Below, one piece after another: positions 37,192 through 45,330 of a stretch of DNA of 64,000 bases (position 1 is the stretch's first letter; every line of letters begins with the position of its first letter). Made by a program: the position numbers and the translations under genes. Origin of the DNA: an uncultured Maricaulis sp. (GTDB lineage Bacteria > Pseudomonadota > Alphaproteobacteria > Caulobacterales > Maricaulaceae); NCBI RefSeq assembly GCF_905480005.1, contig NZ_CAJQOO010000008.1, positions 62,001 to 126,000 of the forward strand. Reading direction: 5' to 3'. A model generated the notes under the pieces. The model saw nothing but the letters and a program-made list of their open reading frames with translations, searched no databases and was not told where the DNA came from.

Positions 37192-37656
37192 TCAGCCTCG
37201 CGTATTCTTGGAGTTCATGGACTTGAAATCGACCACATCCGGCTGTTGAGCCTCGTGCTTGTGATCGGGACCGGCGTAAACGCGCAGGTTCGAGAATTGC
37301 TGACGGGCCAGCGGGCTGTCTTTCGGCAGCATGCGCTGAACAGCTTTCTCGACCACACGCTCAGGGAAACGACCGTCCAGAATCTTGGCCGGGCTGGTTT
37401 CCTTGATGCCACCAGGGTGGCCGGTGTGGTGATAGTAGCGCTTGTCGTCACGCTTGTTGCCGGTGAAGACAATCTTCTCGGCATTCACGATGATGACATT
37501 GTCGCCCATGTCGACATGGGGAGTATAGTCCGGACGGTGCTTGCCGCGGAGGCGGGTGGCGACGAACGCGGCGAGACGGCCAACAACGGCGCCTTCCGCA
37601 TCGATCACGATCCACTTCTTCTCGACATCCGCCGGTTTAACGGAGATGGTTTTCAT
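37192..37656 (-). CDS. rplM: 50S ribosomal protein L13
   Basis: 154-aa L13, an early assembly protein of the large subunit. Family motifs include [40 protein letters not shown] and [20 protein letters not shown]. It is the first gene of the conserved rplM-rpsI operon. In E. coli L13 represses its own leader; the leader here (37657 upward) shows no structure that I can match to that. Confidence 0.97.
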   Translation of the reverse strand: MKTISVKPADVEKKWIVIDAEGAVVGRLAAFVATRLRGKHRPDYTPHVDMGDNVIIVNAEKIVFTGNKRDDKRYYHHTGHPGGIKETSPAKILDGRFPERVVEKAVQRMLPKDSPLARQQFSNLRVYAGPDHKHEAQQPDVVDFKSMNSKNTRG

Positions 37657-37804
37657 ATTGATCCTGCCTCAGGCCTGCTTGGCTCGGGTTGAATTCGAGC
37701 GCGCCGTTTAGAGGGCATTTTCGGCTTGGTCAAGCAGGTGGCTGATTTTGGCTGTAATTTTATACACCTAACGATACGGTTAAATGATACCGCACACTGC
37801 ATAA

Positions 37805-37822
37805 CCGTCATGCCTCCGTCGT
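37805..37822 (+). promoter_or_regulatory. Candidate PhoB (PHO) box
   Basis: CCGTCAT, four bases, CCGTCGT. This is a direct repeat with the 11-base period of PHO boxes (consensus CTGTCAT-N4-CTGTCAT) and agrees at 11 of 14 positions. It ends 47 bases before the start of a PhoX-like phosphatase, so phosphate control is plausible. Confidence 0.35.
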
Positions 37823-37869
37823 GAATCTAACGTAATTACAGCGTGTTCCCGACGTCCCCGGAGTTGCCG

Positions 37870-39285
37870 ATGTCCCTGTCCCGCCGCCATTTCTTGCGCA
37901 GCAGCGCCGCCACCACCCTCGCCTTTTCAGGCCTCGCCGCCCTGGCCGGCTGCCAGCGCCCCTATCCGGCTGAGCAAGGCTATTTCAATGAGGTCAGCGG
38001 GCTGGGTCCCCTGCGTGTTGATCCGGACATGCTCATCGATCTACCGCGCCGCTTCACCTATCAGGTGATCTCCTCGGCCGGCCAGCCGATGAGCGACGGC
38101 CTGACCGTGCCCGGTGATTTTGACGGCATGGCCTGTTTCCAGAAAGCCGATGGACGCCTTGTTCTGGTCCGCAATCACGAGCTGCGCCTTGGCGATGCCG
38201 AAAAATCGCCCTTCGTGCCCGGCAATAGCGGTCTTGAGCGAATTGATCGCGCCCTCGTCCATGACTGGGACGAAGAGGGCAATCCGCATATTGGCGGCAC
38301 AAGCCATGTCATCCTGAACCCGGAGACCCTGGCCGTCGAGGACGAGTATCTCTCCCTCGTCGGGACAATAAATAATTGCGCTGGCGGTCCGACGCCCTGG
38401 GGGACCTGGCTGACCTGTGAGGAAACGGATCTCAATCCCGGCCCCCAGGCCGGTGTCGAACATGGCTATATCTTCGAGGTTCCGGCCGAAGCCGAAGGAC
38501 TGGTTGAGCCCGTGCCGCTCAAGGCCATGGGCCGATTCCGCCACGAAGCGATTGCCGTCGACCCCCGCACGGGCATCGTCTACGAGACCGAGGACGAATA
38601 TGAACGCGCCGCCTTCTATCGCTTCCTGCCGAATGTTCCGGAACAGCTGATCGAAGGCGGACGCCTCCAGGGCCTTGCGATCCGCGGGCGCCCGGGCTTC
38701 GACACACGAAATTGGGACAGCGAGACAATCCAGCCCGGCGAATGGCTGGATGTGGACTGGGTGGACCTCGACAATGTCGAAGCGCCTGACGCTGATCTTG
38801 CCATTCGCGCCATCGGCGGCGGCGCCGCGCAATTCACCCGCGGTGAAGGTATCTGGTGGGGCGAGAATGAGTGTTACTTCGCCTGTACCGATGGCGGCCC
38901 GGACCGGCTTGGCCAGATCTGGCGCTACCAGCCAAGCCCGAATGAAGGCGAGCCCGGCGAATCCGCGTCGCCCGGCCGGCTTCAACTTTTCTATCAGAGC
39001 CATGACGCCGCAGTGATGGAGCGTTGCGACAATCTCTGCGTTGCCCCCTGGGGCGACCTCATCGTTGTTGAGGACGGACCTGAAGACCAGTACATCCGCG
39101 GCGTGACGCCCCAAGGAGAGGTGTATACGATTGCCCGCAATGCGGCCTCCGGGCCGGAAGGTCAAAAAAGCGAGATTTGCGGTCCATGTTTCAGTCCCGA
39201 CGGTTCGACTCTGTTTTTCAACGTACAGCGCTATCCCGGCCGCACCTTCGCGGTTCGCGGTCCCTGGCCCGAGCCTTCGCGCTAG
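37870..39285 (+). CDS. Tat-exported PhoX-like phosphatase (DUF839)
   Basis: 471 aa with a twin-arginine signal (SLSRRHFLRSSAATTLAFSG). A possible lipobox follows (LAALAGC at about residues 22-28), so it may be exported folded and lipid-anchored. The body resembles the PhoX/DUF839 beta-propeller phosphatases: GDFDGMACF, LVRNHELRLGDAEK, WGTWLTCEETDLNPG, IVYETEDEYERAAFYRFLP and FACTDGGPDRLGQIWRY. These acidic blade loops carry Ca and Fe in PhoX. The ATG has GGAG seven bases upstream. A candidate PHO box lies upstream and a phytase-like gene follows, suggesting a phosphate-scavenging unit. Confidence 0.8.
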   Translation: MSLSRRHFLRSSAATTLAFSGLAALAGCQRPYPAEQGYFNEVSGLGPLRVDPDMLIDLPRRFTYQVISSAGQPMSDGLTVPGDFDGMACFQKADGRLVLVRNHELRLGDAEKSPFVPGNSGLERIDRALVHDWDEEGNPHIGGTSHVILNPETLAVEDEYLSLVGTINNCAGGPTPWGTWLTCEETDLNPGPQAGVEHGYIFEVPAEAEGLVEPVPLKAMGRFRHEAIAVDPRTGIVYETEDEYERAAFYRFLPNVPEQLIEGGRLQGLAIRGRPGFDTRNWDSETIQPGEWLDVDWVDLDNVEAPDADLAIRAIGGGAAQFTRGEGIWWGENECYFACTDGGPDRLGQIWRYQPSPNEGEPGESASPGRLQLFYQSHDAAVMERCDNLCVAPWGDLIVVEDGPEDQYIRGVTPQGEVYTIARNAASGPEGQKSEICGPCFSPDGSTLFFNVQRYPGRTFAVRGPWPEPSR

Positions 39286-40277
39286 GCGCTTGCCTGCTGG
39301 CGCTCAGCGCTTGCGGCCCGGACACGCAGGAAACAGCCGAGAACTCCAGCCCGCTGGATGAGGGCGGACCGGTCGAATTGACGGTGACGGCCGCCTTCAC
39401 GCCTGTGAACGGTGGTGGGGGCGGCATGGTCGGCTTCCTGCCTGACCCGCTCGCCCCTTCGCTCGGCTTTGTCCTGTCAGCGCCGCGCGATGGCGGTATT
39501 GATATCTTCGACCTGGATGGTTTGCTGAAAACGCGACATGCCGGTGAGCGCCTGACGGGACTCGCCACAGCCCCCAATTTCGAACTGCGCGGCGAAAGCC
39601 TCCCGCTGATCTTCGGCGCAGCGGCTGATTCCAATTCGGTTCGCGGATATGCCGTCATTCGCGATGGCGCGCAGGTCCTTGATCTGCCACTGGGCGAAAT
39701 TGAGCCGATCAACGGTGTCACGGGCCTCTGCCTGCTGCGCGAAGGCGCCGGTTTTGTTGAAATCGTCGTGCTGGGAACCGGTGCACGCGCCGAGATCTGG
39801 CGGATCCGGGATGCCGGCGACGACGTCCTCGGCGTCGAGCGAATCCGCGATTTCCCTCTGCCCGATCCGGCTCGCCAGTGCGCGACCTTTGATGGGGACA
39901 TCTACACCGCCAGCCCGGCCGGTGGCCTGGCCCGCCTCAGCAGTGACGGGACACTGCTGGCCGGCACCGCTTATCCAGCGGCCAATCTGACTGTTGGCGA
40001 GTTCAACGGGACGCGTCTCGTGCTCGCCACCAATGGCAGCGGCGATACTGTCGAGACCTTTGATGCGGCTACATTGGAAGCCGGCATTTCCCTCGACATC
40101 GTCGATGGCCTCTCCACGCCGGGCGTCGGCATTCCGGCGGGCCTTGCCGTCACGGATGCTGACTTTGGTTACACAGCCTACTCCAACGGCCTCATGGCCG
40201 TCTTTGACGCCGACGCCGGTCGACTGAAAGTCATCTCGCGGGACGTTTTGACCCGCGCGGTGTTTTCCAACGAATAG
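39186..40277 (+). CDS. Phytase-like beta-propeller lipoprotein
   Basis: About 363 aa. A lipoprotein signal ends at a cysteine in LGACLLALSACGPD, so it is probably outer-membrane anchored. The rest has repeated blade-like segments and phytase-like phrases: FGAAADSNSVRGYAVIRDG, INGVTGLCLLREGAGFVEIV, DDVLGVERIRDFPLPDPARQ and IPAGLAVTDADFGYTAYSNG. These fit bacterial 3-phytases (beta-propeller), which release phosphate from phytate. The only ATG before the signal lies 100 bases inside the upstream phosphatase gene, so the two overlap and are probably coupled. A TTG at 39177 is the alternative start. Confidence 0.65.
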   Translation: MFQSRRFDSVFQRTALSRPHLRGSRSLARAFALGACLLALSACGPDTQETAENSSPLDEGGPVELTVTAAFTPVNGGGGGMVGFLPDPLAPSLGFVLSAPRDGGIDIFDLDGLLKTRHAGERLTGLATAPNFELRGESLPLIFGAAADSNSVRGYAVIRDGAQVLDLPLGEIEPINGVTGLCLLREGAGFVEIVVLGTGARAEIWRIRDAGDDVLGVERIRDFPLPDPARQCATFDGDIYTASPAGGLARLSSDGTLLAGTAYPAANLTVGEFNGTRLVLATNGSGDTVETFDAATLEAGISLDIVDGLSTPGVGIPAGLAVTDADFGYTAYSNGLMAVFDADAGRLKVISRDVLTRAVFSNE

Positions 40278-40310
40278 CGACCCTCGACCGGCGACACTGA
40301 TGGAGACCGA

Positions 40311-40334
40311 ATGAGCCGCGCAAGCGGCTCATTT
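40311..40334. terminator. Hairpin between convergent phytase-like and marR genes
   Basis: A perfect 9-base stem (ATGAGCCGC and GCGGCTCAT) with loop GCAA is followed by TTTC on the plus strand. It overlaps the marR stop codon and lies 34 bases after the phytase-like stop, so it may serve both directions. The T tract is short. Confidence 0.5.
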
Positions 40335-40832
40335 CACGTCGCTTGCGTCCAACCCTTCGACCCGCTCGGTCAATGGCCGCGTCCGGAGCGCCGCAACGGC
40401 CTCCACAGCCTTGCCAGCCAGATCACAGCCGATCTCGTCGAAGAGGGCATCCATCGCCGCACGGATTTTCTCGAGCACAGCCATCATCAATCGATACTGA
40501 TCCTCGCCGCGCGCCGTCAGGACCAGGACCTTGCGCCGGCTGTCCGTGGCATGCGGGCGTTTTGTGACGAGATCCAGCTTGATCAGGGCCGCAATACGCT
40601 GGGTCGCGACCTGGTGAGGTTGATCGAGCGATGTCGCGATATCGGCAGCCGTCACATCCGCGATCTCACCGATCATAAGAACCGTCGAGATCGCTCTTGG
40701 CGGCACATCAATGCCCGCTGACGACAACAGCGCCTGTCCCTGATCGGCAATCATTTCCACCAGTCTCAGCAGTTTGTTGGACACGAATGCGCCGCTCAGC
40801 CGGTGAGTGTCCATGATGTTGCTGTCACGCAT
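40329..40832 (-). CDS. MarR-family transcriptional regulator
   Basis: 167-aa winged-helix regulator. The DNA-binding region is DVTAADIATSLDQPHQVATQ (residues about 60-79), followed by the wing KRPHATDSRRKVLVLTARGE. Flanking helices allow dimerisation. The ATG at 40832 is chosen because AAGG lies seven bases upstream; a TTG six codons earlier is unlikely. It is divergent from a CPBP-family protease, with a clear dyad operator between them, so it probably represses itself and that gene. The ligand is unknown. Confidence 0.88.
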   Translation of the reverse strand: MRDSNIMDTHRLSGAFVSNKLLRLVEMIADQGQALLSSAGIDVPPRAISTVLMIGEIADVTAADIATSLDQPHQVATQRIAALIKLDLVTKRPHATDSRRKVLVLTARGEDQYRLMMAVLEKIRAAMDALFDEIGCDLAGKAVEAVAALRTRPLTERVEGLDASDVK

Positions 40833-40845
40833 GGCTTGCCTTTCA

Positions 40846-40863
40846 TACAATCAATTGTACAAT
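40846..40863. promoter_or_regulatory. Overlapping dyads, probable MarR operator
   Basis: TACAATCAATTGTACAAT contains two overlapping inverted repeats: TACAAT-CA-ATTGTA and the perfect palindrome ATTGTACAAT. It is AT-rich, sits 14 bases upstream of the marR start and about 55 bases upstream of the CPBP gene, and has the shape expected for a MarR dimer site. Confidence 0.6.
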
Positions 40864-40916
40864 TTGATGCATAAAATACACCCTTCGACCTCAGGCGTAA
40901 AGGAAGGTCAGCCACC

Positions 40917-41765
40917 ATGAATGACGCTCAAACTGACAAACGCACGACGGTCCTCACCTTGCTGACCTTCCTCGTGATTCTCTCGATAACGAGCGCAATC
41001 GCCCATTTCGCGATCGTCGAGCTTGTGCCGACCTCCCTCTATGTCGGCACGCTCATGATGATGCCCACAGTGTCAGCTTTCCTGACGCTCAAACTCCGCG
41101 GTCGAAAGATTTCCGACCTGCCCTGGCGCTGGGGAAGCCATGGCGCCAACTGGGCCGGATACCTGATCCCGGTGCTTTATGTCGCAATTGGTTACGGGAT
41201 CATCTGGATGACCGGGCTGGGTGGCTTCGGAAATCTGGAAACAATCAGCGCGTGGAGCCAGCAACTTGGCCTTCCCGATGCGCCGGCCTTCCTGGTGATC
41301 GCACTGATGGTTGTCTTGATGGCCATCGTGCAATTTGCGAAGTCACTGGGCACGATCGCGGGCGAGGAAATCGGCTGGCGCGGCTTCTTTGCGTGGGAGT
41401 TGCGCAAGCTTGTCTCATTCAATGCCACCTGCCTGATCAGCGGTGGTATCTGGGCAATCTGGCACTATCCGATCATCATCGCCTATGGCGGCGGTAACAC
41501 CGTGTTTCAGCTGATCTGTTTCACCGTGATGATCATCGCCATGACCGTGATCATGACCTATTACACTTTTCGGAGCCGATCCGTGTGGCCCGCCATCATG
41601 TTTCACGGCGCCCACAATATCTACATCCAGAAAATCTTCACGCCTTTGACCGTCGAGACCTCCTCCACCGCCCTGTGGGCGGATGAATACGGTCTCATGA
41701 TACCAATCGTGGTGAGCCTGATCGCGTTGGTGTACTGGCAGCGGGCCCGCAAGGCCGGCCTCTAG
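40917..41765 (+). CDS. CPBP-family intramembrane metalloprotease-like protein
   Basis: 282-aa polytopic membrane protein with about eight hydrophobic spans. It carries the CPBP (Abi) motifs: EEIGWRGFF (EExxxR, near residue 151), ISGGIWAIWHYPIIIAYGG (the second-motif histidine) and MFHGAHNIYI (third motif). The family includes type II CAAX prenyl proteases and bacteriocin-immunity proteins. The key residues are intact, so it may be an active protease, but the substrate is unknown. It is controlled in all likelihood by the divergent MarR gene. Confidence 0.88.
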   Translation: MNDAQTDKRTTVLTLLTFLVILSITSAIAHFAIVELVPTSLYVGTLMMMPTVSAFLTLKLRGRKISDLPWRWGSHGANWAGYLIPVLYVAIGYGIIWMTGLGGFGNLETISAWSQQLGLPDAPAFLVIALMVVLMAIVQFAKSLGTIAGEEIGWRGFFAWELRKLVSFNATCLISGGIWAIWHYPIIIAYGGGNTVFQLICFTVMIIAMTVIMTYYTFRSRSVWPAIMFHGAHNIYIQKIFTPLTVETSSTALWADEYGLMIPIVVSLIALVYWQRARKAGL

Positions 41766-41780
41766 CGCGAAGCGCCCCGC

Positions 41781-42806
41781 CTATACCGCGCGGCGGGCGG
41801 TCCAGGCCGCGCCGACCATGGCAATGAAAAGCAGGACCGCACCCGCCTGGTGGGCCAGGGAGAGCGAGAGCGGCACGACCGCCAGCAACGCAGCAATGCC
41901 GAGTGCGATCTGACCGATCACGAGAGCTGGCAGGATGATCATGAAAGGCTTCAGAGAAACCCGTGGCTCCCGCCAGATCAAGCCGGCGTAGACAAAGACG
42001 GCCAGAGCAACGAGATAGCCGGTCCACCGGTGATGCAACTGCACCGCTGCATGGCTCTCGAATATGGCCGGGAAAAAGCCCATCCCGGCGAGATAGCCCT
42101 CGGGGATGAGATCACCATTCATCAAGGGCCAGGTATTGTAGATTCGACCGGCATCAAGGCCCGCGACGAAAGCCCCCAGGATGATTTGCAGGAAGACCAG
42201 GCCAAGAAGCCCGGCCGAAAGGCCGGCAAGTCGCCCTCGCCGCAAAGGTGGCGGCCCATAGCGCGCTTCCAGCGACAGCCAGATCGATGCACCCAGGATA
42301 ATGAACGCCATGCCCAGATGCGTGGCCAGACGATATTGGCTGACGTCCAGCCGGTCGGACAGGCCGCTGGCGACCATCCACCAGCCGATCGCGCCCTGGG
42401 CACCGCCAAGCAGGAAAAGCCCGAACAGGCGCGGTTTGAGACGCGCGCTGAGCTCGCCCCGCAGCCAGAAGAAGACGAACGGGACAAAAAAGACCAGGCC
42501 GATCAGTCGACCCAGCTGCCGATGCCCCCACTCCCACCAGAAAATGAACTCGAACTCTTCCAGCGTCATGCTGGCGTTTTGAACCTGGAATTCGGTGGTC
42601 TGCTGATAGAGCGAAAACTCACGCGCCCAATCTTCTTGAGAAAGGGGCGGAATGGCGCCGGAGATCGGCTTCCACTCGGTGATGGACAGGCCGCTATCCG
42701 TCAGCCGCGTCGTACCGCCGACAATGATCATCGCGCAGACGAATGCGGCGACAACGAGCAGCCAGATCGAAACGGCGCGGCTGGTGGTGCTGGTGTGGTA
42801 CGACAT
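41781..42806 (-). CDS. ctaA: Heme A synthase
   Basis: 341-aa Cox15/CtaA membrane enzyme that oxidises the C8 methyl of heme O to the formyl of heme A for aa3-type cytochrome oxidase. Eight hydrophobic spans are present. Conserved heme-ligand regions are WEWGHRQLGRLIG, ATHLGMAFIILG, LHHRWTGYLV and LAHQAGAVLL. The signature GGTTRLTDSGLSITEWKPIS follows the first span. It lacks the extracellular cysteine pair of the Bacillus type, as expected for the proteobacterial/mitochondrial type. The ATG at 42806 has GGGAGA upstream. No other cytochrome oxidase genes adjoin. Confidence 0.95.
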   Translation of the reverse strand: MSYHTSTTSRAVSIWLLVVAAFVCAMIIVGGTTRLTDSGLSITEWKPISGAIPPLSQEDWAREFSLYQQTTEFQVQNASMTLEEFEFIFWWEWGHRQLGRLIGLVFFVPFVFFWLRGELSARLKPRLFGLFLLGGAQGAIGWWMVASGLSDRLDVSQYRLATHLGMAFIILGASIWLSLEARYGPPPLRRGRLAGLSAGLLGLVFLQIILGAFVAGLDAGRIYNTWPLMNGDLIPEGYLAGMGFFPAIFESHAAVQLHHRWTGYLVALAVFVYAGLIWREPRVSLKPFMIILPALVIGQIALGIAALLAVVPLSLSLAHQAGAVLLFIAMVGAAWTARRAV

Positions 42807-42958
42807 ACAATCTCCCGGGCGGCTAGTTAGCCCATCCACAGCGGCAGACAAGCCTCGGACTTCACTCCATCGGGGTCACCTGCTGATAATGCACTCGCAG
42901 GACAGGAGCGGACGCGCCATCATGTCGCAACCGACAAGAGTGTCAGGGAGAGACAGGC

Positions 42959-44224
42959 GTGGCGAATACCAGTGAGACAGTCATCATTCTGGGCGCCGGG
43001 CAGGCAGGCGGCCAATGCGCGGCCTCCTTGCGTCGCGGCGGGTTTGAGGGCCGCATTGTCCTGGTCGGCGATGAGCCACACCCGCCCTATCAGCGCCCCC
43101 CCCTGTCCAAGACCTATTTGTCCGGCGAGATCGATGAAAGCCGTCTCTGGCTGCAACCGCCGGAAACCTGGGCCGAGCAAGCGGTGGAATTGCGCCTGTC
43201 GAGCCGGGCCAAAAGGATCGACCCGGACCGGAATCTCGTCATCTTCTCCAACGGGCGCGAGGAATCCTACACGCATCTTGTGATCGCAACCGGCTCCCGC
43301 GTGCGGCCCCTGCCCGTCCCCGGCGCCGAGCTCGATGGCGTTCGGTATCTGCGCTCCATTGCCGACGTCGATGCGTTGAAGACGGACGTCCAGCCCGGCA
43401 AACGGATCGCCATTATCGGTGGTGGCTATATCGGGCTGGAAGCGGCCTCGGTGGCCTCCAAGCTCGGTGCGACACCGGTTGTGATTGAAGCGATGGATCG
43501 CCTCCTGGCGCGCGTCGCGGTTCCCGAAGTGTCGCAATTCTATCGGGACGCCCATGAGACCCGCGGCATTACCATTCGTCTGGACGCCCAGGTCGCGGCG
43601 CTGAAGCCCAGGTCCGGATTCTTTTCGCGTGGCACGCGTGCCGACCGGGTCGAGTTGAAGACCGGCGAGAAGATTGCCTGCGATAGCGTCCTCGTCGGCA
43701 TTGGCGTCATGCCCAATCAGGAAATCGCAGCCGCATGCGGTCTGGAGACGGGCAATGGGATCAGGGTCGACGATCAGTGCCGCACCAGTAATCCCGATAT
43801 CTACGCCATTGGCGATTGCGCCGAACAGCACAATTGGCTCACCGACACCCGCCTGCGTCTGGAGAGCGTGCCCAATGCCCTTGACCAGGCCAAGCGTGCC
43901 GCCGCCGCCATCTGCGGCGCCCCGGCACCCAAGCCGGAAGTGCCCTGGTTCTGGTCCGACCAGTTCGACCTCAAACTCCAGACAGCCGGCCTGATCGGGA
44001 CCCAGGACACCACCATCACCCGCGGCGGCGACGCCGAAACACCCCGCAGCTTCTTCCATCTCGCCGACGGGGTGCTGATCGCCGCCGACTGCATCAATGA
44101 CCCGCAAAGCTTCATGGCGGCCAAGATGATGATCCAGAAGCGTGCCCGGCCCGAGCTGGCAGCCTTGGCCAATCCGGCGATCGCGATGAAGGATGTGATG
44201 AAGGCCGCATTGGCCGGAGCGTAA
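42959..44224 (+). CDS. FAD-dependent ferredoxin/rubredoxin reductase-like oxidoreductase
   Basis: 421-aa two-dinucleotide-fold flavoprotein resembling the ferredoxin reductases of oxygenase systems (BphA4/PuxA type). The FAD motif is VIILGAGQAGGQCAASLRRG at residues 8-27, with PPYQRPPLSKTYLSGE and the NAD motif AIIGGGYIGLEAASVASKLG near 152-171. The second FAD segment is NPDIYAIGDCAEQHN. A C-terminal thioredoxin-reductase-like dimer domain includes VPWFWSDQFDLKLQTAGL. The start is GTG with GGGAGAGA upstream. No partner ferredoxin or oxygenase is adjacent, so its electron acceptor is unknown. Confidence 0.88.
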   Translation: MANTSETVIILGAGQAGGQCAASLRRGGFEGRIVLVGDEPHPPYQRPPLSKTYLSGEIDESRLWLQPPETWAEQAVELRLSSRAKRIDPDRNLVIFSNGREESYTHLVIATGSRVRPLPVPGAELDGVRYLRSIADVDALKTDVQPGKRIAIIGGGYIGLEAASVASKLGATPVVIEAMDRLLARVAVPEVSQFYRDAHETRGITIRLDAQVAALKPRSGFFSRGTRADRVELKTGEKIACDSVLVGIGVMPNQEIAAACGLETGNGIRVDDQCRTSNPDIYAIGDCAEQHNWLTDTRLRLESVPNALDQAKRAAAAICGAPAPKPEVPWFWSDQFDLKLQTAGLIGTQDTTITRGGDAETPRSFFHLADGVLIAADCINDPQSFMAAKMMIQKRARPELAALANPAIAMKDVMKAALAGA

Positions 44225-44246
44225 GGGCCGGATCAAATTGCAAGGA

Positions 44247-44324
44247 TGGTCGGAGCGGCGAGATTCGAACTCGCGACCCCCGGTCCCCCAGACCGGTGCG
44301 CTAACCGGGCTGCGCCACGCTCCG
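44247..44324 (-). tRNA. tRNA-Pro (anticodon GGG)
   Basis: A 78-base minus-strand cloverleaf. The acceptor CGGAGCG pairs with CGCTCCG, the discriminator is A and CCA is encoded. The anticodon stem CCGGT/ACCGG encloses loop CTGGGGG, with GGG at 44287-44289, reading CCC/CCU codons. Confidence 0.94.
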
Positions 44325-44444
44325 ACACTCACTTGCTGGACAGGCAGGCCCGTCCAATGGGGAAGTCGCTTATAGGGTGAGCTTTCCGGCTCCGCAACAG
44401 GCGTGTCAGCGCGGTGTGCGGTGGACCGGACAATGGTCGCGCCA

Positions 44445-44897
44445 TCACGGTTCCAGGGCGGCTTTCAGCTTGGCCTGGGCGTTTTCCAGATCGGCGAGGA
44501 TGTCATCGAGCTGGCGCTGGGCGCCATCGGCCGGGCGCGGACGCGCCGGAGCTGTCACGGCCGGCGTCTCGCGGTCGGCGGCATCAATTGCGAGCGCATC
44601 GCTCAGCGGGCCGGCCGCGCCCTCACCCATCGCCATCACGGCCGCAATGCCATGATCCTTGAAATATTTCCGGGCGCCCTTGATCGTGTAGCCATCCTCA
44701 TAAAGGAGCCGCTTCACGCCGCGCAGCAATTGCAAGTCCTGGGGACGGTAGAAACGCCGGCCTCCGGCACGTTTGAGCGGGCTGATCTGGGCGAATTTGC
44801 TTTCCCAGAAACGCAGGACATGCGCCGGGATATCCAGTTCATCAGCGGCCTCGCTGATGGTCCGAAATGCGTCTGCAGACTTCTTGGTGACCGACAT
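44445..44897 (-). CDS. MerR-family transcriptional regulator
   Basis: 150 aa. The N-terminal MerR winged helix covers residues 11-80 ([20 protein letters not shown], then [20 protein letters not shown]). A disordered Pro/Ala-rich stretch and a short coiled coil follow ([19 protein letters not shown]). No metal-binding cysteines are seen. It is the usual last member of the plsX-fabH-ihfA-merR cluster of Alphaproteobacteria. Its regulon is not known to me. Confidence 0.9.
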   Translation of the reverse strand: MSVTKKSADAFRTISEAADELDIPAHVLRFWESKFAQISPLKRAGGRRFYRPQDLQLLRGVKRLLYEDGYTIKGARKYFKDHGIAAVMAMGEGAAGPLSDALAIDAADRETPAVTAPARPRPADGAQRQLDDILADLENAQAKLKAALEP

Positions 44898-44927
44898 GCG
44901 CCCTTCGCGTCAGCCTGCGGGCCTGTC

Positions 44928-45233
44928 CTAATCCTTGGACAGAGCCGAGTCGACGCGCTCCTTGAGAACTTGCGACGGTTTGAACACCAGGACGCGGCGG
45001 GCCTCAATCGGCACCTCCACTCCGGTCTTCGGATTACGCCCTACGCGTCCACGCTTGTCCCGCAGAAGGAACGAGCCGAATGAGGAGAGTTTGACCGACT
45101 CACCCTTGGCCAGCGTGTCCGACACCATGCCCAGCGCGGACTGAACAAGATCGGCTGATTCCTGACGTGAAAGGCCAACCTCTCGGTAGACCGATTCCGC
45201 CAGATCTGCTCGCGTCAAGGTTTTGTCTGACAT
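44928..45233 (-). CDS. ihfA: Integration host factor subunit alpha
   Basis: 101-aa DNA-bending protein of the HU/IHF family. Hallmarks are [20 protein letters not shown] at the N-terminus, [20 protein letters not shown] in the core and the beta-arm [20 protein letters not shown], whose proline intercalates into DNA. GGGGA precedes the ATG at 45233. It works with an IhfB subunit encoded elsewhere. The neighbouring gene order (fabH upstream, merR downstream) supports the alpha assignment. Confidence 0.95.
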   Translation of the reverse strand: MSDKTLTRADLAESVYREVGLSRQESADLVQSALGMVSDTLAKGESVKLSSFGSFLLRDKRGRVGRNPKTGVEVPIEARRVLVFKPSQVLKERVDSALSKD

Positions 45234-45330
45234 AGCTATCCCCACAAAGACGATAGGAGGCTACGCCTCCAAAGCGGGTCAGGTCAACGCCAAGGTCTTG
45301 GTTAAGTGCAAGAAACCGGCGAATAAAAGA

